Source of the DNA: Leptospira kanakyensis
GTDB taxonomy: Bacteria > Spirochaetota > Leptospiria > Leptospirales > Leptospiraceae
DNA: 64,000 bases
Direction of reading: 5' to 3'
Assembly: GCF_004769235.1 (NCBI RefSeq)
Contig: NZ_RQFG01000019.1
Span: 186,001-250,000 of the forward strand
Shown: piece after piece, positions 26,933 through 37,968 of the stretch
Layout: each line of letters begins with the position of its first letter
Position numbering within the stretch: position 1 is the stretch's first letter
Made by a program: the position numbers and the translations under genes
Notes under the pieces: model-generated
What the model saw: only the letters and a program-made list of their open reading frames with translations
The model's database searches: none
Told to the model about the DNA's origin: nothing

Positions 26933-27769
26933 ATGGGAATTAGAAAACTTAAACCCACAACGCAGTCTAGCCGGTATTATTCCGTTCTAGATTTCAAAGA
27001 AATCACTGAAGTGGTTCCTTACAAACCACTCACTGCCAACATTTCTTACAAAGCTGGTCGTGACAATAAGGGACGTATCGCTGTTAGACGCAAAGGTGGA
27101 CGTAACAAAAGAAAGTTCCGGATCATCGATTTCAAACGTAATAAATTTGGAATCCCTGCGACTGTAAAAACAATCGAATACGATCCAAACCGTTCTGCTT
27201 TTATTGCTCTGGTCTGTTATGCAGATGGAGAATACCGATACATTTTAGCTCCTAACGGCTTAAAAGTTGGGGATAAAATTGAATCAGGTGCTAATGCAGA
27301 GATCAAACTAGGGAACACACTTCCTTTGGATAAAATCCCTGCAGGAACTAACGTTCACAACATTGAACTTCATATCGGAAAAGGCGGTCAAATCGCTCGC
27401 ACAGCAGGATCTTTTGCTGTGATCTCCGCTAAAGATGGTGACTATGTATCTCTCAAACTTCCTTCTTCGGAAATCCGAAAGGTTCGTAAAGAGTGTTTAG
27501 CGACTATCGGAGAACTTTCCAATAAAGACCATAACTTGGTCATCATTGGAAAAGCGGGACGTAACCGTTGGTTAGGAAAGAGACCGAAAGTAAGAGGGGT
27601 CGTTATGAACCCTGTGGACCACCCACTCGGTGGTGGTGAAGGTAGAACTTCCGGAGGTCGTCACCCAGTGACTCCTTGGGGTAAACCTACGAAAGGATTT
27701 AAAACACGTAAGACTAGACCGTCTGACCGTTTTATTGTCCAAAGACGTAAGAAAAACAGGAATAGGTAG
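26933..27769 (+). CDS. rplB: 50S ribosomal protein L2
   Basis: A 278-residue protein, normal for L2. It has [20 protein letters not shown] (about 43-62) and the highly conserved C-terminal [15 protein letters not shown] region (about 222-236), whose His is important near the peptidyl-transferase centre. It starts 2 bp after rplW. Confidence 0.97.
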   Translation: MGIRKLKPTTQSSRYYSVLDFKEITEVVPYKPLTANISYKAGRDNKGRIAVRRKGGRNKRKFRIIDFKRNKFGIPATVKTIEYDPNRSAFIALVCYADGEYRYILAPNGLKVGDKIESGANAEIKLGNTLPLDKIPAGTNVHNIELHIGKGGQIARTAGSFAVISAKDGDYVSLKLPSSEIRKVRKECLATIGELSNKDHNLVIIGKAGRNRWLGKRPKVRGVVMNPVDHPLGGGEGRTSGGRHPVTPWGKPTKGFKTRKTRPSDRFIVQRRKKNRNR

Positions 27770-27782
27770 GATCTAGATACTC

Positions 27783-28061
27783 ATGGCTAGAAGCTTAAAA
27801 AAAGGTCCGTTCATTGACGACCACCTCATGAAAAAAATTACGAGCCTAAACTCTGAAGGGAAAAAAACTCCCTTCAAGTCTTGGTCAAGAAGAAGTACCA
27901 TTTATCCAGATATGATTGGTCATACAGTCATGATTCATAATGGCAAAGCGTTTGTTCCTGTTTATGTAAACGAAAACATGATCGGTCACAAACTCGGTGA
28001 ATTTGCTCCCACTAGAACCTTCAAAGGTCACGGTGGAGACAAAAAAGTAGCGAAGAAATAG
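27783..28061 (+). CDS. rpsS: 30S ribosomal protein S19
   Basis: A 92-residue protein with [13 protein letters not shown] at the start, [21 protein letters not shown] (from about residue 34) and [12 protein letters not shown] at the end. It is part of the 30S head with S13 and is 13 bp after rplB. Confidence 0.97.
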   Translation: MARSLKKGPFIDDHLMKKITSLNSEGKKTPFKSWSRRSTIYPDMIGHTVMIHNGKAFVPVYVNENMIGHKLGEFAPTRTFKGHGGDKKVAKK

Positions 28062-28069
28062 GTAGAGAG

Positions 28070-28420
28070 ATGGAAGCAAAAGCAGTAGGAAAACACCTCA
28101 GAATTTCTGCCAGAAAAGCTCGCCTGGTTGCTGATGAAGTTCGTGGATACGATTATAAGGAAGCCATTGATATCTTGCGTTTTACTAATAAAGCAGCAAG
28201 TTCAATGATCATCAACCTTCTCAACTCGGCAGTGGCGAACGCAGTCCAAATGAACGAAAGTTTGGATCCAAGTTCACTTTATGTTAAAAAAATCTATGTG
28301 GATGACGGCCCTATCATGAAACGTTTCCGCCCAAGAGCACGTGGTCGTGCTTCTCGGATCCGTAAACGCCTAAGCCACATCACTGTTGTTGTATCTGAAA
28401 TCGAAAAGAAGGTTAGCTAA
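28070..28420 (+). CDS. rplV: 50S ribosomal protein L22
   Basis: A 116-residue protein with [18 protein letters not shown] and the C-terminal hairpin [20 protein letters not shown] (about 85-104), which reaches into the exit tunnel. It is 8 bp after rpsS and 3 bp before rpsC. Confidence 0.97.
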   Translation: MEAKAVGKHLRISARKARLVADEVRGYDYKEAIDILRFTNKAASSMIINLLNSAVANAVQMNESLDPSSLYVKKIYVDDGPIMKRFRPRARGRASRIRKRLSHITVVVSEIEKKVS

Positions 28421-28423
28421 TTT

Positions 28424-29101
28424 ATGGGTCAGAAAGTAAATCCAATCGGACTACGAATCGGAATCACACGTAATTGGGATTCGGTTTGGTTTTCCAAACA
28501 AGATTACATTAAAAATCTTCACGAAGATATCAAGATCCGTAGATTCCTTCAGAAGAAATTCAAAAACGCATCCGTTGTTAAGATCGTAATCGAAAGATTC
28601 CCTGAAAAAATCAACGTAAACCTCCATACTTCTAAACCAGGTATGGTGATTGGTCAAAAAGGCCAAAACATTGAAGCGGTAAAACAAGAACTTAAAAAAT
28701 ACGCTGATAAACCGATCGGAATGAACATCATCGAAGTGAAAAAACCAGAAGTGATTGCACAAGCAATTGCGGAAACGGTTGCCCTTCAAATCGAACAAAG
28801 GATGCCATTCCGTCGAGTGATGAAAGCAGAACTTCGTCGTGCGATGCGCGGTGGAGTGGAAGGTGTGAAAATCCAAATCTCTGGACGTCTCAACGGAGCG
28901 GATATGGCACGAACTGAAAAGTATATGGAAGGACGAGTTCCTCTTCATACTCTTCGTGCTAAAATTGACTTTGGATTCAAAGAAGCCCTCACGACTTTCG
29001 GACAAATTGGTGTGAAAGTATGGACTTATACAGGTGACTACTTCCCAACTAAGGAAGAGTCTGATGAAGATAAATACGCTGTAAAACGTAGAACTAGTTA
29101 A
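28424..29101 (+). CDS. rpsC: 30S ribosomal protein S3
   Basis: A 225-residue protein with the start [14 protein letters not shown]. The KH domain has the GxxG loop in [12 protein letters not shown] (about 67-78), and the C-terminal domain has [20 protein letters not shown]. It lies at the mRNA entry channel. Confidence 0.97.
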   Translation: MGQKVNPIGLRIGITRNWDSVWFSKQDYIKNLHEDIKIRRFLQKKFKNASVVKIVIERFPEKINVNLHTSKPGMVIGQKGQNIEAVKQELKKYADKPIGMNIIEVKKPEVIAQAIAETVALQIEQRMPFRRVMKAELRRAMRGGVEGVKIQISGRLNGADMARTEKYMEGRVPLHTLRAKIDFGFKEALTTFGQIGVKVWTYTGDYFPTKEESDEDKYAVKRRTS

Positions 29102-29123
29102 GAAGTACTAAAGAGAAACAATC

Positions 29124-29537
29124 ATGTTAGCACCTAAACGAGTAAAATTTAGAAAACGCCAAAGAGGGCGCTTAAAAGGTAAGGACGAAAGAGGTTCTTA
29201 CGTTGCGTTCGGTGAGTATGGTCTAAAAGCCATCTCTTCCGGTCGTATCACTGCGCGACAAATCGAAGCTGCAAGGATTACTATCAACCGCCAAGTGAAA
29301 CGAGGTGGGAAATTGTGGATCAGGATCTTCCCTCATTTACCAATCACAAAGAAACCTGCCGAAACTCGTATGGGTAAAGGTAAAGGTAACCCAGAATTCT
29401 GGATTGCTGAGATTCGTCCAGGCCGTGTTCTTTTTGAGATGGCTGGAATTGATGAGGAAACAGCAAGAAAAGCACTTCACCTAGCAGCGTTTAAACTGCC
29501 GGTAGAAACTTCATTTGTTAAGAGGAACGTTCTATGA
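29124..29537 (+). CDS. rplP: 50S ribosomal protein L16
   Basis: A 137-residue protein with [21 protein letters not shown] near the start, [11 protein letters not shown], and [19 protein letters not shown] (about 81-99). It organises the A-site tRNA pocket. The last 4 bp overlap the start of rpmC (ATGA type). Confidence 0.97.
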   Translation: MLAPKRVKFRKRQRGRLKGKDERGSYVAFGEYGLKAISSGRITARQIEAARITINRQVKRGGKLWIRIFPHLPITKKPAETRMGKGKGNPEFWIAEIRPGRVLFEMAGIDEETARKALHLAAFKLPVETSFVKRNVL

Positions 29538-29806
29538 AAGACGATTTCAAATCACTATCTCCTGAAGATTTGAAGAAAGAAATTCTTTCCTCTTCCGAAG
29601 AAGTAAGAAAAGCAAGATTTCAATTTGGTGTCACAAGATCTCTTGAGAACCCAAAAGGGATCCGCAATCATAAGAAGAGAATTGCCCAAGCGTTAACTGT
29701 ACTTCGTGAGAAGGAACTAGCTGCAAAGGGCAAACTCAAACAAATCGCACCGAAAGCTGGTTCGGCTCCTAAAGCTGCAAAAACAAGCAAAGGTAAGAAG
29801 AAGTAG
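29534..29806 (+). CDS. rpmC: 50S ribosomal protein L29, with a basic C-terminal tail
   Basis: A 90-residue protein against about 63-70 in most bacteria. The L29 fold is clear in [10 protein letters not shown] and [23 protein letters not shown]. The extra 20 or so C-terminal residues are Lys/Ala/Ser-rich low-complexity sequence. It overlaps rplP by 4 bp. Confidence 0.94.
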   Translation: MKDDFKSLSPEDLKKEILSSSEEVRKARFQFGVTRSLENPKGIRNHKKRIAQALTVLREKELAAKGKLKQIAPKAGSAPKAAKTSKGKKK

Positions 29807-29809
29807 GTT

Positions 29810-30079
29810 ATGGAAGATAAAAACTCTAAAAAGTCTTTAACCATTCAAGGTGTAGTTGTGAGCGATGCTATGGATAAAACTGTAGTGATCGAAATCATCA
29901 CAAGAAAAGTGCACCCACGGTTTAAGAAGATTATGACCAGAACTTCCCGCGTGAAAATTCACGACGAGAAGAACGAGTGTCAAGTTGGTGATCGAGTCAT
30001 CGCTGTGGAAACAAGACCACTTTCTAAGCAGAAACACCATAAACTTGTAAAGGTAATTGAGAAGGCGAAATTAGTATGA
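29810..30079 (+). CDS. rpsQ: 30S ribosomal protein S17
   Basis: An 89-residue OB-fold protein with [16 protein letters not shown] (about 14-29) and [19 protein letters not shown]. It binds 16S rRNA early in assembly. Its last 4 bp overlap the ATG of rplN. Confidence 0.96.
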   Translation: MEDKNSKKSLTIQGVVVSDAMDKTVVIEIITRKVHPRFKKIMTRTSRVKIHDEKNECQVGDRVIAVETRPLSKQKHHKLVKVIEKAKLV

Positions 30080-30468
30080 TCCAACAAGAAACTATTTTAC
30101 AAGTAGCCGATAACTCGGGTGTGAAAAAAGTCATGTGCGTTAAAGTGCTTGGCGGTTCCAAAAAACGCTACGCTACGCTTGGTGACGAAATCATCGTCGC
30201 TGTTAAGGAAGCACAACCTGCATACGGTCTTCGTGACGGGCAAGGAAAAAAAGTGCATAACAAAGCAGTTCAAAGAGCAGTTGTTGTGAGAACGAAAAAA
30301 GAAGTTCGTCGTCCAGATGGAACTTACATTCGTTTCGATGACAATGCCGTTGCCATCATTGATGACAAAGGGAATCCAAAAGGAACCAGGATCTTCGGAC
30401 CTGTTGCCCGTGAACTTCGCGATAAAAAATACATGAAAATTATATCTCTCGCTCCGGAGGTTCTCTAG
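30076..30468 (+). CDS. rplN: 50S ribosomal protein L14, with a short insertion
   Basis: A 130-residue protein, about 8 longer than most L14 (122-123). It has [20 protein letters not shown] near the start and [15 protein letters not shown] near the end. Compared with E. coli, the stretch after VKEAQPA has extra residues ([14 protein letters not shown], about 30220-30260) before RAVVVRTKK. It helps form an intersubunit bridge. Confidence 0.96.
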   Translation: MIQQETILQVADNSGVKKVMCVKVLGGSKKRYATLGDEIIVAVKEAQPAYGLRDGQGKKVHNKAVQRAVVVRTKKEVRRPDGTYIRFDDNAVAIIDDKGNPKGTRIFGPVARELRDKKYMKIISLAPEVL

Positions 30469-30469
30469 A

Positions 30470-30853
30470 ATGGCAGCTAAATTAGCATATAGAGGCTCCG
30501 AGCCCACTAAATTCAAGAAAACGAAAATCAAAAAGGACGATGAAGTTCTTGTGATTTCCGGTAAAGAAAAAGGAAAAAAAGGGAAAGTTCTCGCTGTAGA
30601 TAAACGCAAAGACCGCGTTTATATCGAAGGTGTGAACAAAAGAAAAAGATTCGTGCGCCCAACCCAAGAGAACCCTCAAGGTGGAGCGATCGAAATCGAA
30701 TTCCCAATCCATATTTCCAATGTGATGTTTCACGATGCAAAAGCAGAGAACAAAGCGAAGCCAAAGAAGAAAATTAAGGCTGTACGCTTGGGCTTTGCCA
30801 AGAAGGATGGTAAATCCGTACGAGTGACTCGACCAGAAGGGAAAGAAGTATAG
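30470..30853 (+). CDS. rplX: 50S ribosomal protein L24
   Basis: A 127-residue protein. The KOW motif is seen in [19 protein letters not shown] (about 22-40), then the RVYIEGVN and HISNVMFHD regions. An N-terminal extension of about 15 residues precedes the fold, and the C-terminus is basic. It initiates 50S assembly. It starts one base after rplN. Confidence 0.95.
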   Translation: MAAKLAYRGSEPTKFKKTKIKKDDEVLVISGKEKGKKGKVLAVDKRKDRVYIEGVNKRKRFVRPTQENPQGGAIEIEFPIHISNVMFHDAKAENKAKPKKKIKAVRLGFAKKDGKSVRVTRPEGKEV

Positions 30854-30855
30854 TT

Positions 30856-31407
30856 ATGGTACCTAGGCTTAAATCAAAATACGAGAAGGAAATTCGTCCT
30901 ACACTCCAAAAGTCACTCGGCTTTCAAAGTGTGATGCGAGTTCCCAAACTAGAAAAAATCGTGATTAACGTTGGTATGGGCGAAGCTCACACCAACCCAA
31001 AAGCGATGGAAGCTTGTTTGGTAGAAATTGGCCAAATCACAGGCCAAAGACCGGTGAAAACATTCGCTAAGAAGTCCATTGCGGGTTTCAAAGTGAGAGA
31101 GGGAATGGTGCTTGGTTGCAAAGTTACCCTTCGTGGTCATCATATGTATGAGTTCCTTGACAGATTCATTAACGTGGCTCTTCCACGGGTTCGTGACTTT
31201 CGCGGAGTTAATCCAAAAGGTTTCGACGGTCGAGGAAATTATAACCTGTCCGTAAAAGAACAGATCATCTTCCCTGAGATTCATTTTGATAAAATCAATA
31301 CTATCTATGGGATCAATATCACTTTCGTAACGAACACGGAAGTGGACAAAGAAGCGTTCGAATTATTCCAAGCCTTCGGTATGCCTTACCGAGCGGCAGG
31401 TAAGTAG
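30856..31407 (+). CDS. rplE: 50S ribosomal protein L5
   Basis: A 183-residue protein with [15 protein letters not shown] (about 29-43), [17 protein letters not shown] and [15 protein letters not shown]. It binds 5S rRNA in the central protuberance. Confidence 0.97.
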   Translation: MVPRLKSKYEKEIRPTLQKSLGFQSVMRVPKLEKIVINVGMGEAHTNPKAMEACLVEIGQITGQRPVKTFAKKSIAGFKVREGMVLGCKVTLRGHHMYEFLDRFINVALPRVRDFRGVNPKGFDGRGNYNLSVKEQIIFPEIHFDKINTIYGINITFVTNTEVDKEAFELFQAFGMPYRAAGK

Positions 31408-31417
31408 GAGATTTATC

Positions 31418-31603
31418 ATGGCGAAAAAATCAATGATGGAACGCCACGCCAAAGAGCAAAAATTCAAAGTGAGAGAGTACAATCGTTGCCCTCTTTGTGG
31501 TCGATCACGCGCTTATTTGCGCCGCTTTGATATGTGTCGTCTTTGCTTCCGGGACCTTGCTAGCAAGGCTCAGATCCCCGGTGTGAAAAAGTCCTCCTGG
31601 TAA
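31418..31603 (+). CDS. rpsN: 30S ribosomal protein S14, zinc-binding short form (type Z)
   Basis: A 61-residue S14 with two CxxC pairs, CPLCGR and CRLCFR (about 24-43), which bind zinc. This is the short C+ form, not the longer zinc-free form induced under zinc limitation in some bacteria. It lies between rplE and rpsH. Confidence 0.96.
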   Translation: MAKKSMMERHAKEQKFKVREYNRCPLCGRSRAYLRRFDMCRLCFRDLASKAQIPGVKKSSW

Positions 31604-31619
31604 TTAGGTTAAGGTAAGT

Positions 31620-32018
31620 ATGAGTCTTTCAGATCCAATCGCAGATATGCTAACAAGAATCAGAAACGCACAACAAGCTAAACATGAGCTTTGTGTGATT
31701 CCTGGTAGCAAAATCAAAAAGTCCATCCTAGATCTTCTTAAAGAAGAAGGTTTTGTTGATGATGTTCAAACAGTAAAAAATGGAAGTTTTGATGACTTCC
31801 AAGTGAAATTAAAATACGACACGGAAAAAAAACCGGTAATTCGTATGATCGAGAGAGTTTCCACTCCAGGTCGTCGCGTTTACATCCAATCTGGTGAAAT
31901 CCGTCCGTTCCGAAATAACATCGGAACCCTCATCCTTTCGACTTCGAAAGGTGTGATGACTGGGAAACGTGCTCGTAAACTCAGAGTAGGAGGGGAAGTT
32001 CTCTGTAAGGTATTCTAG
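31620..32018 (+). CDS. rpsH: 30S ribosomal protein S8
   Basis: A 132-residue protein with [16 protein letters not shown] at the start and the conserved [23 protein letters not shown] end. It is a central 16S binder, and in E. coli it represses the spc operon. Confidence 0.97.
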   Translation: MSLSDPIADMLTRIRNAQQAKHELCVIPGSKIKKSILDLLKEEGFVDDVQTVKNGSFDDFQVKLKYDTEKKPVIRMIERVSTPGRRVYIQSGEIRPFRNNIGTLILSTSKGVMTGKRARKLRVGGEVLCKVF

Positions 32019-32032
32019 AGAACGATATCACC

Positions 32033-32572
32033 ATGTCTCGAGTTGGAAAAAGTATTATCAAATTGCCTGCAAAGGTAGAAGTGAAAGCAGAAGCTGAAGC
32101 CCTTACAATCAAAGGGCCTTTAGGGGAACTAAAAACTCCACTTTACGAAGGTGTCAGCGCCAATGTAGAAAACGGCGAATTAGTTTTTACTCGCAAAAGT
32201 GAAGACCAAAAGACTGTGGCGCTCCACGGTCTCGTTCGCTCTCTTGCGATGAACTGCGTAAAAGGTGTGACAACTGGTTGGGAAAAAAACTTAGAAATCA
32301 CTGGGGTCGGTTACCGTGCACAAAAACGTGGTAAAGATCTAGTGATGGCTCTTGGATATTCTCACGAAGTGGTTTTCCCTGAACCTACTGGTATCAAAAT
32401 CGATGTTGCAGATCAGCTAAAAATCAAAGTATCGGGAATTGACCGACAACTGGTTGGACAAGTTGCGGCTGACATTCGTTCGAAAAGACCACCTGAACCT
32501 TACAAAGGGAAAGGGATCAAATATCAGAACGAATACATCCGTAGAAAGGCCGGAAAAACCGGTAAGAAGTAG
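32033..32572 (+). CDS. rplF: 50S ribosomal protein L6
   Basis: A 179-residue protein with [37 protein letters not shown] (from about residue 89) and the C-terminal signature [21 protein letters not shown]. It is near the sarcin-ricin loop. Confidence 0.97.
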   Translation: MSRVGKSIIKLPAKVEVKAEAEALTIKGPLGELKTPLYEGVSANVENGELVFTRKSEDQKTVALHGLVRSLAMNCVKGVTTGWEKNLEITGVGYRAQKRGKDLVMALGYSHEVVFPEPTGIKIDVADQLKIKVSGIDRQLVGQVAADIRSKRPPEPYKGKGIKYQNEYIRRKAGKTGKK

Positions 32573-32578
32573 AACGTC

Positions 32579-32947
32579 ATGATCAACAAGACAGCTAAAA
32601 ATATCAAAAGATTGAGACGAGCGGAACGAGTTAGATACAAACTCCGCTCTACATCGGAAAGACCTCGGTTGGTTTTCAACAAAACAAACCGTTACCTCAC
32701 TGCACAAATCATTGATGATGCAAAAGGTGTAACGCTTGTTTATGCAACCACTTTAGGGAAAGATTTTCCGAAACATGAAAATTCTAAGAAGAGTAAATCG
32801 GCTGCGACCGAACTCGGTAAAGTAGTCGCTGAAAAAGCGAAAAAAGCAGGGGTTTCCCAAGTGGTACTCGACAGATCTGGAATGGTTTACCATGGAAAGA
32901 TCGCTGCTTTTGCTGATTCTGCCCGCGAAGGTGGATTGGAGTTCTAA
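32579..32947 (+). CDS. rplR: 50S ribosomal protein L18
   Basis: A 122-residue protein with [20 protein letters not shown] (about 29-48) and [23 protein letters not shown] near the end. It binds 5S rRNA with L5. It stops directly before the ATG of rpsE, with no spacer. Confidence 0.97.
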   Translation: MINKTAKNIKRLRRAERVRYKLRSTSERPRLVFNKTNRYLTAQIIDDAKGVTLVYATTLGKDFPKHENSKKSKSAATELGKVVAEKAKKAGVSQVVLDRSGMVYHGKIAAFADSAREGGLEF

Positions 32948-33454
<507 letters not shown>

Positions 33455-33467
33455 AAGGTAACTGATT

Positions 33468-33647
33468 ATGGAAGAAGTGATCGTAACGCAAGAAAGAAGT
33501 TCTATTGGTATCATCCCGATACACAAAAAAACCCTAATTGCACTCGGCCTTAAAAAGAAAGGTCAATCCAAAAAACACAAAATGACTCCCCAATTGAAAG
33601 GGATGTTACGACAAGTAGGTTACTTGTTGAAAGTGGAAAAGGTATAA
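33468..33647 (+). CDS. rpmD: 50S ribosomal protein L30
   Basis: A small 59-residue gene found by reading between rpsE and rplO. It translates from ATG 33468 as [17 protein letters not shown]..., with [11 protein letters not shown] and [15 protein letters not shown], the L30 pattern. It lies in its usual place in the spc series. An L30 is not universal in bacteria, so its presence is worth recording. Confidence 0.93.
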   Translation: MEEVIVTQERSSIGIIPIHKKTLIALGLKKKGQSKKHKMTPQLKGMLRQVGYLLKVEKV

Positions 33648-33651
33648 TTGT

Positions 33652-34185
33652 ATGGCACAAGATAGAATTGAACAAGGTCGTGGATTTGGGGCAAAACGCC
33701 CAAAAAAATCCACATCCCTCGGCAACAAAAACTTGGTTCCGGTTCCGGAAGGTGCAAAAACTTCTCCGAAACGTGTGGGTCAAGGTCCAGGATCCGGAAT
33801 GGGAAAAACTTCCACTCGTGGTTCCAAAGGACAAAGAGCTCGTGCAGCTTCGATGAGACGTGGATTCGAGGGGGGACAGCTTCCTCTTCACAGACGTTTG
33901 CCAAAACGTGGTTTTACCAATATTTTCTCTCTAGAATACCAACCAGTAAACTTGATCTCTTTAACTAAAGCAGGTCTTTCTGGGGAAGTAACTCCTGCGA
34001 TTCTCAAAGCCAAGTCTTTGATTAAGTCTGAAGTTGGACCAATCAAATTACTCGGAACTGGAGAAGTGACTGTTGCCATCACCATTACAGTAGATGCTTT
34101 TTCTGCCTCTGCAAAAGAGAAAATTGAAAAAGCAGGTGGAAAAGTCATCATTAGAGAAAAGAAAAAAGAAGAGAAAAAAAACTAG
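33652..34185 (+). CDS. rplO: 50S ribosomal protein L15
   Basis: A 177-residue protein. The glycine-rich start has RVGQGPGSGMGKTSTRGSKG (about 41-60), followed by FEGGQLPLHRRLPKRGF. The C-terminal end is a Lys/Glu-rich tail, and the protein is longer than the usual 145-150. It is 8 bp before secY. Confidence 0.96.
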   Translation: MAQDRIEQGRGFGAKRPKKSTSLGNKNLVPVPEGAKTSPKRVGQGPGSGMGKTSTRGSKGQRARAASMRRGFEGGQLPLHRRLPKRGFTNIFSLEYQPVNLISLTKAGLSGEVTPAILKAKSLIKSEVGPIKLLGTGEVTVAITITVDAFSASAKEKIEKAGGKVIIREKKKEEKKN

Positions 34186-34192
34186 ATAACCT

Positions 34193-35572
34193 ATGTTTCA
34201 AACCATCGCTAACATCTTTCGAATCCCGGAATTAAGATCTAAAATCCTATTTACGATAGGTATGTTGTTACTTTTCAGAATGGGAACTCACGTGACTATT
34301 CCAGGAATCAACAGTTTGATTGTAACGGGCATTACTGCCGATCCGAGTGAAGGTTTCCTCGGAATGGTGGATTTGTTTGCTGGTGGTGCACTTTTAAAAT
34401 TTTCTATTTTTGCACTAGGGATTATGCCTTATATCTCTTCTTCGATCATTATGCAACTTGTGATGGTTCTCATTCCAAGTTTGCAAAAAATGCAAAAAGA
34501 AGGGGAAGAGGGTAGAAAGAAGATCCAACAGTACACTAAGTACGGAACTCTCATCCTTTGTGCGATCCAGTCTCTTGCTGTGATCCAACTTGCAAATTCT
34601 TGGTCGACTGGATCGGGAACAGCGCAAGCAAAATACCCAGGGCTTATCAACCCATCAGTCGAAGGATACTTTTTACCAATTGCGATGTTATCCATCACTA
34701 CGGGAACGGTTCTTCTTATTTGGCTCGGGGAACAAATCACAGAACGTGGGATCGGTAACGGAATCTCTCTCATTATCTTTGCCGGTATCATTGGTCGTAT
34801 GCCAGAAGCACTCATTGCGATGTTTACTTCTGATACCTCAGATGCTCTTAGCATTCTTATCCTTATCATTATCTTTATTGTTCTTATTTCACTTACGGTG
34901 ATTTTAACCCAAGGGGTGCGCCGGGTTCCGTTAAATTACGGAAAACAAATGGTGGGAAGAAAGATGGTTCAGGCTCGTAGCCAATCCATTCCTTTCAAAG
35001 TGAACAGTGCCAATGTAATGCCAATTATCTTTGCATCTTCACTGATTCTTTTCCCACAAACAATTGTTCAGTGGTTATCCTCTAAGGGTGGTCAGTGGGC
35101 AGGTTGGGCAGTGATTATGGACTATTTTAATCCATTTTCACAAATTTGGTACCATGCCCTTTTCTATTATGTGATTTATACATCTTTAATCATCTTCTTT
35201 GCTTATTTTTATACGGCGATTCAGTTCAACCCACAAGAGTTAGCTGATAACCTAAAAAAATACGGTGGGTTCATTCCGGGAGTTCGTCCTGGTAGCCAAA
35301 CAAAAGATATGATCGAGAAAATCTTGAATCGAATCACCCTTCCGGGTGCTCTTTTCCTTGCTGGTCTTGCTCTTGCTCCGTATCTCATCATCAAGTTTTT
35401 AAACCTCGGTTCTAACACCGGTGGGGGAACTTTGGTGTATACTTTCGGAGGAACTTCACTTCTCATTATGGTGGGTGTGGCACTCGAAACTTTGAAACAA
35501 ATCGAAGCCCAACTCCTGATGAGAAATTACGAAGGATTCATGAAGAAGACTAAAATCAAGGGAAGAGTGTAA
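34193..35572 (+). CDS. secY: Preprotein translocase subunit SecY
   Basis: A 459-residue channel protein with ten expected membrane helices. Signatures are the plug-region [27 protein letters not shown] (about 82-95), [20 protein letters not shown], and the cytoplasmic loop around [23 protein letters not shown]. It works with SecE (encoded at 9.7 kb) and SecG for Sec-dependent export and membrane insertion. Confidence 0.98.
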   Translation: MFQTIANIFRIPELRSKILFTIGMLLLFRMGTHVTIPGINSLIVTGITADPSEGFLGMVDLFAGGALLKFSIFALGIMPYISSSIIMQLVMVLIPSLQKMQKEGEEGRKKIQQYTKYGTLILCAIQSLAVIQLANSWSTGSGTAQAKYPGLINPSVEGYFLPIAMLSITTGTVLLIWLGEQITERGIGNGISLIIFAGIIGRMPEALIAMFTSDTSDALSILILIIIFIVLISLTVILTQGVRRVPLNYGKQMVGRKMVQARSQSIPFKVNSANVMPIIFASSLILFPQTIVQWLSSKGGQWAGWAVIMDYFNPFSQIWYHALFYYVIYTSLIIFFAYFYTAIQFNPQELADNLKKYGGFIPGVRPGSQTKDMIEKILNRITLPGALFLAGLALAPYLIIKFLNLGSNTGGGTLVYTFGGTSLLIMVGVALETLKQIEAQLLMRNYEGFMKKTKIKGRV

Positions 35573-35575
35573 CGA

Positions 35576-36139
35576 ATGAAGAGACTCATATTTATGGGGC
35601 CCCCAGGCGCTGGAAAAGGGACCCAAGCTGACATCATCAAAGAGAAATACCAAATTCCACAGATCTCTACCGGAGACATCCTCCGCGCTGCCGTAAAAAA
35701 CGGAACCCCTATGGGGATAGAAGCAAAAAAATATATGGACGCTGGAGACCTTGTTCCAGATGCTGTCGTTATAGGCATAATTCGCGACCGATTGGTCGAA
35801 GCTGATTGTGCAAATGGATTCATACTGGATGGATTTCCTAGGACGGTGGAGCAAGCAAAGGCTCTCTCGGAAATCCTCAAAGAGCTCCGCATGGAACTCG
35901 ACTCCGTTGTCAACCTAGACGTTCCTGACGAAGAACTCGTCAAACGGTTGCTAGGTAGAGCGATCAAAGAAGGACGCTCGGATGACAACGAAGAGACCAT
36001 CAAAAACCGTCTGCATACTTACAACACCAAGACGTTGCCCCTAATAGACTTTTATAAAGGCTCTGGGATCCTTCGGCAAATCAATGGTTTGGGAAGTATG
36101 GAAGAAATCACTAACACTATTTTAAAATCGATCCAGTAG
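35576..36139 (+). CDS. adk: Adenylate kinase
   Basis: A 187-residue adenylate kinase of the short type, with a small LID and no zinc cysteines. It has [14 protein letters not shown] (P-loop, 6-19), [15 protein letters not shown] (about 83-89) and the LID Arg residues in [20 protein letters not shown]. It converts ATP and AMP to two ADP. It is placed between secY and infA, as in many bacteria, and there is no map gene after it. Confidence 0.97.
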   Translation: MKRLIFMGPPGAGKGTQADIIKEKYQIPQISTGDILRAAVKNGTPMGIEAKKYMDAGDLVPDAVVIGIIRDRLVEADCANGFILDGFPRTVEQAKALSEILKELRMELDSVVNLDVPDEELVKRLLGRAIKEGRSDDNEETIKNRLHTYNTKTLPLIDFYKGSGILRQINGLGSMEEITNTILKSIQ

Positions 36140-36143
36140 GAGA
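36138..36143 (+). promoter_or_regulatory. Ribosome-binding site that supports the CTG start of infA
   Basis: AGGAGA lies 6 nt before CTG 36150. A TAG at 36144-36146 is in frame with infA, so no start further upstream is possible. The next in-frame ATG would remove about 20 residues of the conserved fold. Confidence 0.65.
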
Positions 36144-36149
36144 TAGACC

Positions 36150-36368
36150 CTGGCTAAGGAAGAAGCAATAACTATTGACGGAACCGTTTTAGAACCGTTA
36201 CCGAACGCTATGTTCCGCGTGGAACTAGAGAATGGTCACAAAGTTCTAGCACATATTTCGGGAAAAATGCGTATGCATTATATCCGTATTTTACCCGGCG
36301 ATAAAGTTACTGTAGAACTTTCTCCTTATGACCTAACCAAGGGCCGAATCACTTACAGAAAGAAATAG
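36150..36368 (+). CDS. infA: Translation initiation factor IF-1, apparent CTG start
   Basis: Read from CTG 36150 the gene encodes 72 residues, exactly the normal IF-1 length. The sequence begins (M)[19 protein letters not shown] and contains [20 protein letters not shown] and [13 protein letters not shown], the OB-fold signatures. The frame is closed upstream by TAG at 36144, and a good AGGAGA precedes CTG. CTG is a rare start and could keep IF-1 expression low relative to neighbouring genes. That effect is inference. Confidence 0.9.
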   Translation: MAKEEAITIDGTVLEPLPNAMFRVELENGHKVLAHISGKMRMHYIRILPGDKVTVELSPYDLTKGRITYRKK

Positions 36369-36377
36369 GGAACAATA

Positions 36378-36491
36378 ATGAAAGTTAGAGCATCAGTAAA
36401 AAAAATCTGTCCAGAGTGCAAAGTCATTCGCAGAAAAGGTGTAATCCGAGTGATTTGCACGAACCCAAAACACAAACAAAGGCAAAGATAG
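36378..36491 (+). CDS. rpmJ: 50S ribosomal protein L36, zinc-binding form
   Basis: A 37-residue protein read from ATG 36378: [20 protein letters not shown], then [17 protein letters not shown]. Cys11, Cys14, Cys27 and His32 are the zinc ligands of the C+ form. It lies in its usual place between infA and rpsM. Confidence 0.95.
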   Translation: MKVRASVKKICPECKVIRRKGVIRVICTNPKHKQRQR

Positions 36492-36497
36492 AAAGAT

Positions 36498-36875
36498 ATG
36501 GCACGTATCGCGGGTGTTGATTTACCATCAAACAAAAGAATATTGATCGGTCTTACATACGTATTTGGTATTGGTAAGACGTCCTCTCAAAATATCCTGA
36601 AAAAAGCAGGAATTGACGAATCTATCCGGGTGAAGGACCTTTCGGACGAACAAGAAGCCGCGATCCGACGAGTCATTGAAGAATCATACCAGGTAGAAGG
36701 GGATCTTCGTTCCGAAGTCAACCTAAACATCAAACGATTGATGGACGTAGGTTGTTATAGAGGTTTCCGCCATAGACGTGGACTTCCTGTTAACGGACAA
36801 AGAACAAGAACCAACGCAAGAACTCGCAAGGGTGTCAAGAAAACTGTAGCTAACAAGAAAAAGGCTACTAAGTAG
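36498..36875 (+). CDS. rpsM: 30S ribosomal protein S13
   Basis: A 125-residue protein with [19 protein letters not shown] at the start, [20 protein letters not shown] (about 89-108) and a basic tail. It contacts the P-site tRNA and bridges to the 50S subunit. Confidence 0.97.
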   Translation: MARIAGVDLPSNKRILIGLTYVFGIGKTSSQNILKKAGIDESIRVKDLSDEQEAAIRRVIEESYQVEGDLRSEVNLNIKRLMDVGCYRGFRHRRGLPVNGQRTRTNARTRKGVKKTVANKKKATK

Positions 36876-36886
36876 AGGACGAGTCC

Positions 36887-37300
36887 ATGGCTGAAAAAGA
36901 CGCAAAGAATAAAAAAGATACCAAAAAGGTTAAGAAAAAAGAAAAGAAGAACGTTCCACGGGGTAAGGTTTATATCCAAGCTTCGTTTAACAATACAATC
37001 GTGTCCATTACGGATATGGCTGGAAACGTTCTATCTTGGTCCTCGTCTGGAATGATGGGATTTCGTGGATCCAAAAAATCCACTCCGTATGCTGCACAAG
37101 TTGCCGCTACCAATGCAGCTGAAAAAGCAATCGAAGCTGCTGGCCTTTCCGAAGTAGATGTAATGGTTTCAGGTCCAGGAATTGGACGTGAGTCTGCCAT
37201 TCGTTCTTTAACTACGAAAGGAATTTCAATCAAACTCATTAAAGACGTAACTCCGCTCCCGCACAATGGGTGCCGACCACGAAAAAGAAGAAGGGTGTAG
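36887..37300 (+). CDS. rpsK: 30S ribosomal protein S11
   Basis: A 137-residue protein. The N-terminal 22 residues are Lys/Asp-rich low complexity. The S11 core follows with [33 protein letters not shown] and [18 protein letters not shown]. It forms part of the platform near the mRNA exit. Confidence 0.97.
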   Translation: MAEKDAKNKKDTKKVKKKEKKNVPRGKVYIQASFNNTIVSITDMAGNVLSWSSSGMMGFRGSKKSTPYAAQVAATNAAEKAIEAAGLSEVDVMVSGPGIGRESAIRSLTTKGISIKLIKDVTPLPHNGCRPRKRRRV

Positions 37301-37310
37301 GAATTAGATT

Positions 37311-37943
37311 ATGGCACGTTACCGAGGTCCAGTTGTTAAATTGATGAGAAGAGAGGGACTTAACCTCTTTCTCAAAAATAGTCATACTTTACATAAAGAA
37401 AAATCTTCCCTAGAAAAGAGAAAGTACCCACCAGGTCTTCCTCCTAAGAAAAAAGGAAAGATTACGGAATACGGAGCTCAGCTTCGTGAAAAACAAAAAG
37501 TAAAACGCGCATACGGTGTTTTAGAAAAACAATTCCGTAGATACTTCGAAGAAGCATCCCACACTCCAGGGATTCCTGGTGAGAACTTACTCCAATTCCT
37601 CGAAAGACGATTGGATAACGTTCTTTATCGTATGGGTTTTGCAGTCACTAGAAGACAAGCTCGTAACTTTGTGGCTCACAGACATATCCTTGTGAATGGT
37701 CACCGAGTGGATATTTGTTCTTATCGTGTGAATGTTGGTGATAAAATCGAAATCCGTGAGAAGTTCCAAAAATCCACGTTTATCGAAGAAAATATCAAAC
37801 TTGCTCAAGCAATCAATCGTACTGCTTCTTGGGTTAGTGTGGATTATACCAAGTTCTCCGGAGAAGTGACTTCACTTCCAACAAGAGAGCATATTGATAT
37901 TCCTGTGAAAGAACAGGTAATCGTAGAGTTGTACTCGAAGTAA
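37311..37943 (+). CDS. rpsD: 30S ribosomal protein S4
   Basis: A 210-residue protein lacking the N-terminal zinc cysteines, so a C- type. It has [37 protein letters not shown] (S4 RNA-binding domain start, from about residue 98) and [12 protein letters not shown]. It nucleates 30S assembly and, in E. coli, regulates the alpha operon. Confidence 0.97.
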   Translation: MARYRGPVVKLMRREGLNLFLKNSHTLHKEKSSLEKRKYPPGLPPKKKGKITEYGAQLREKQKVKRAYGVLEKQFRRYFEEASHTPGIPGENLLQFLERRLDNVLYRMGFAVTRRQARNFVAHRHILVNGHRVDICSYRVNVGDKIEIREKFQKSTFIEENIKLAQAINRTASWVSVDYTKFSGEVTSLPTREHIDIPVKEQVIVELYSK

Positions 37944-37968
37944 GAATTTAGAGAAGAAGGATACGACA

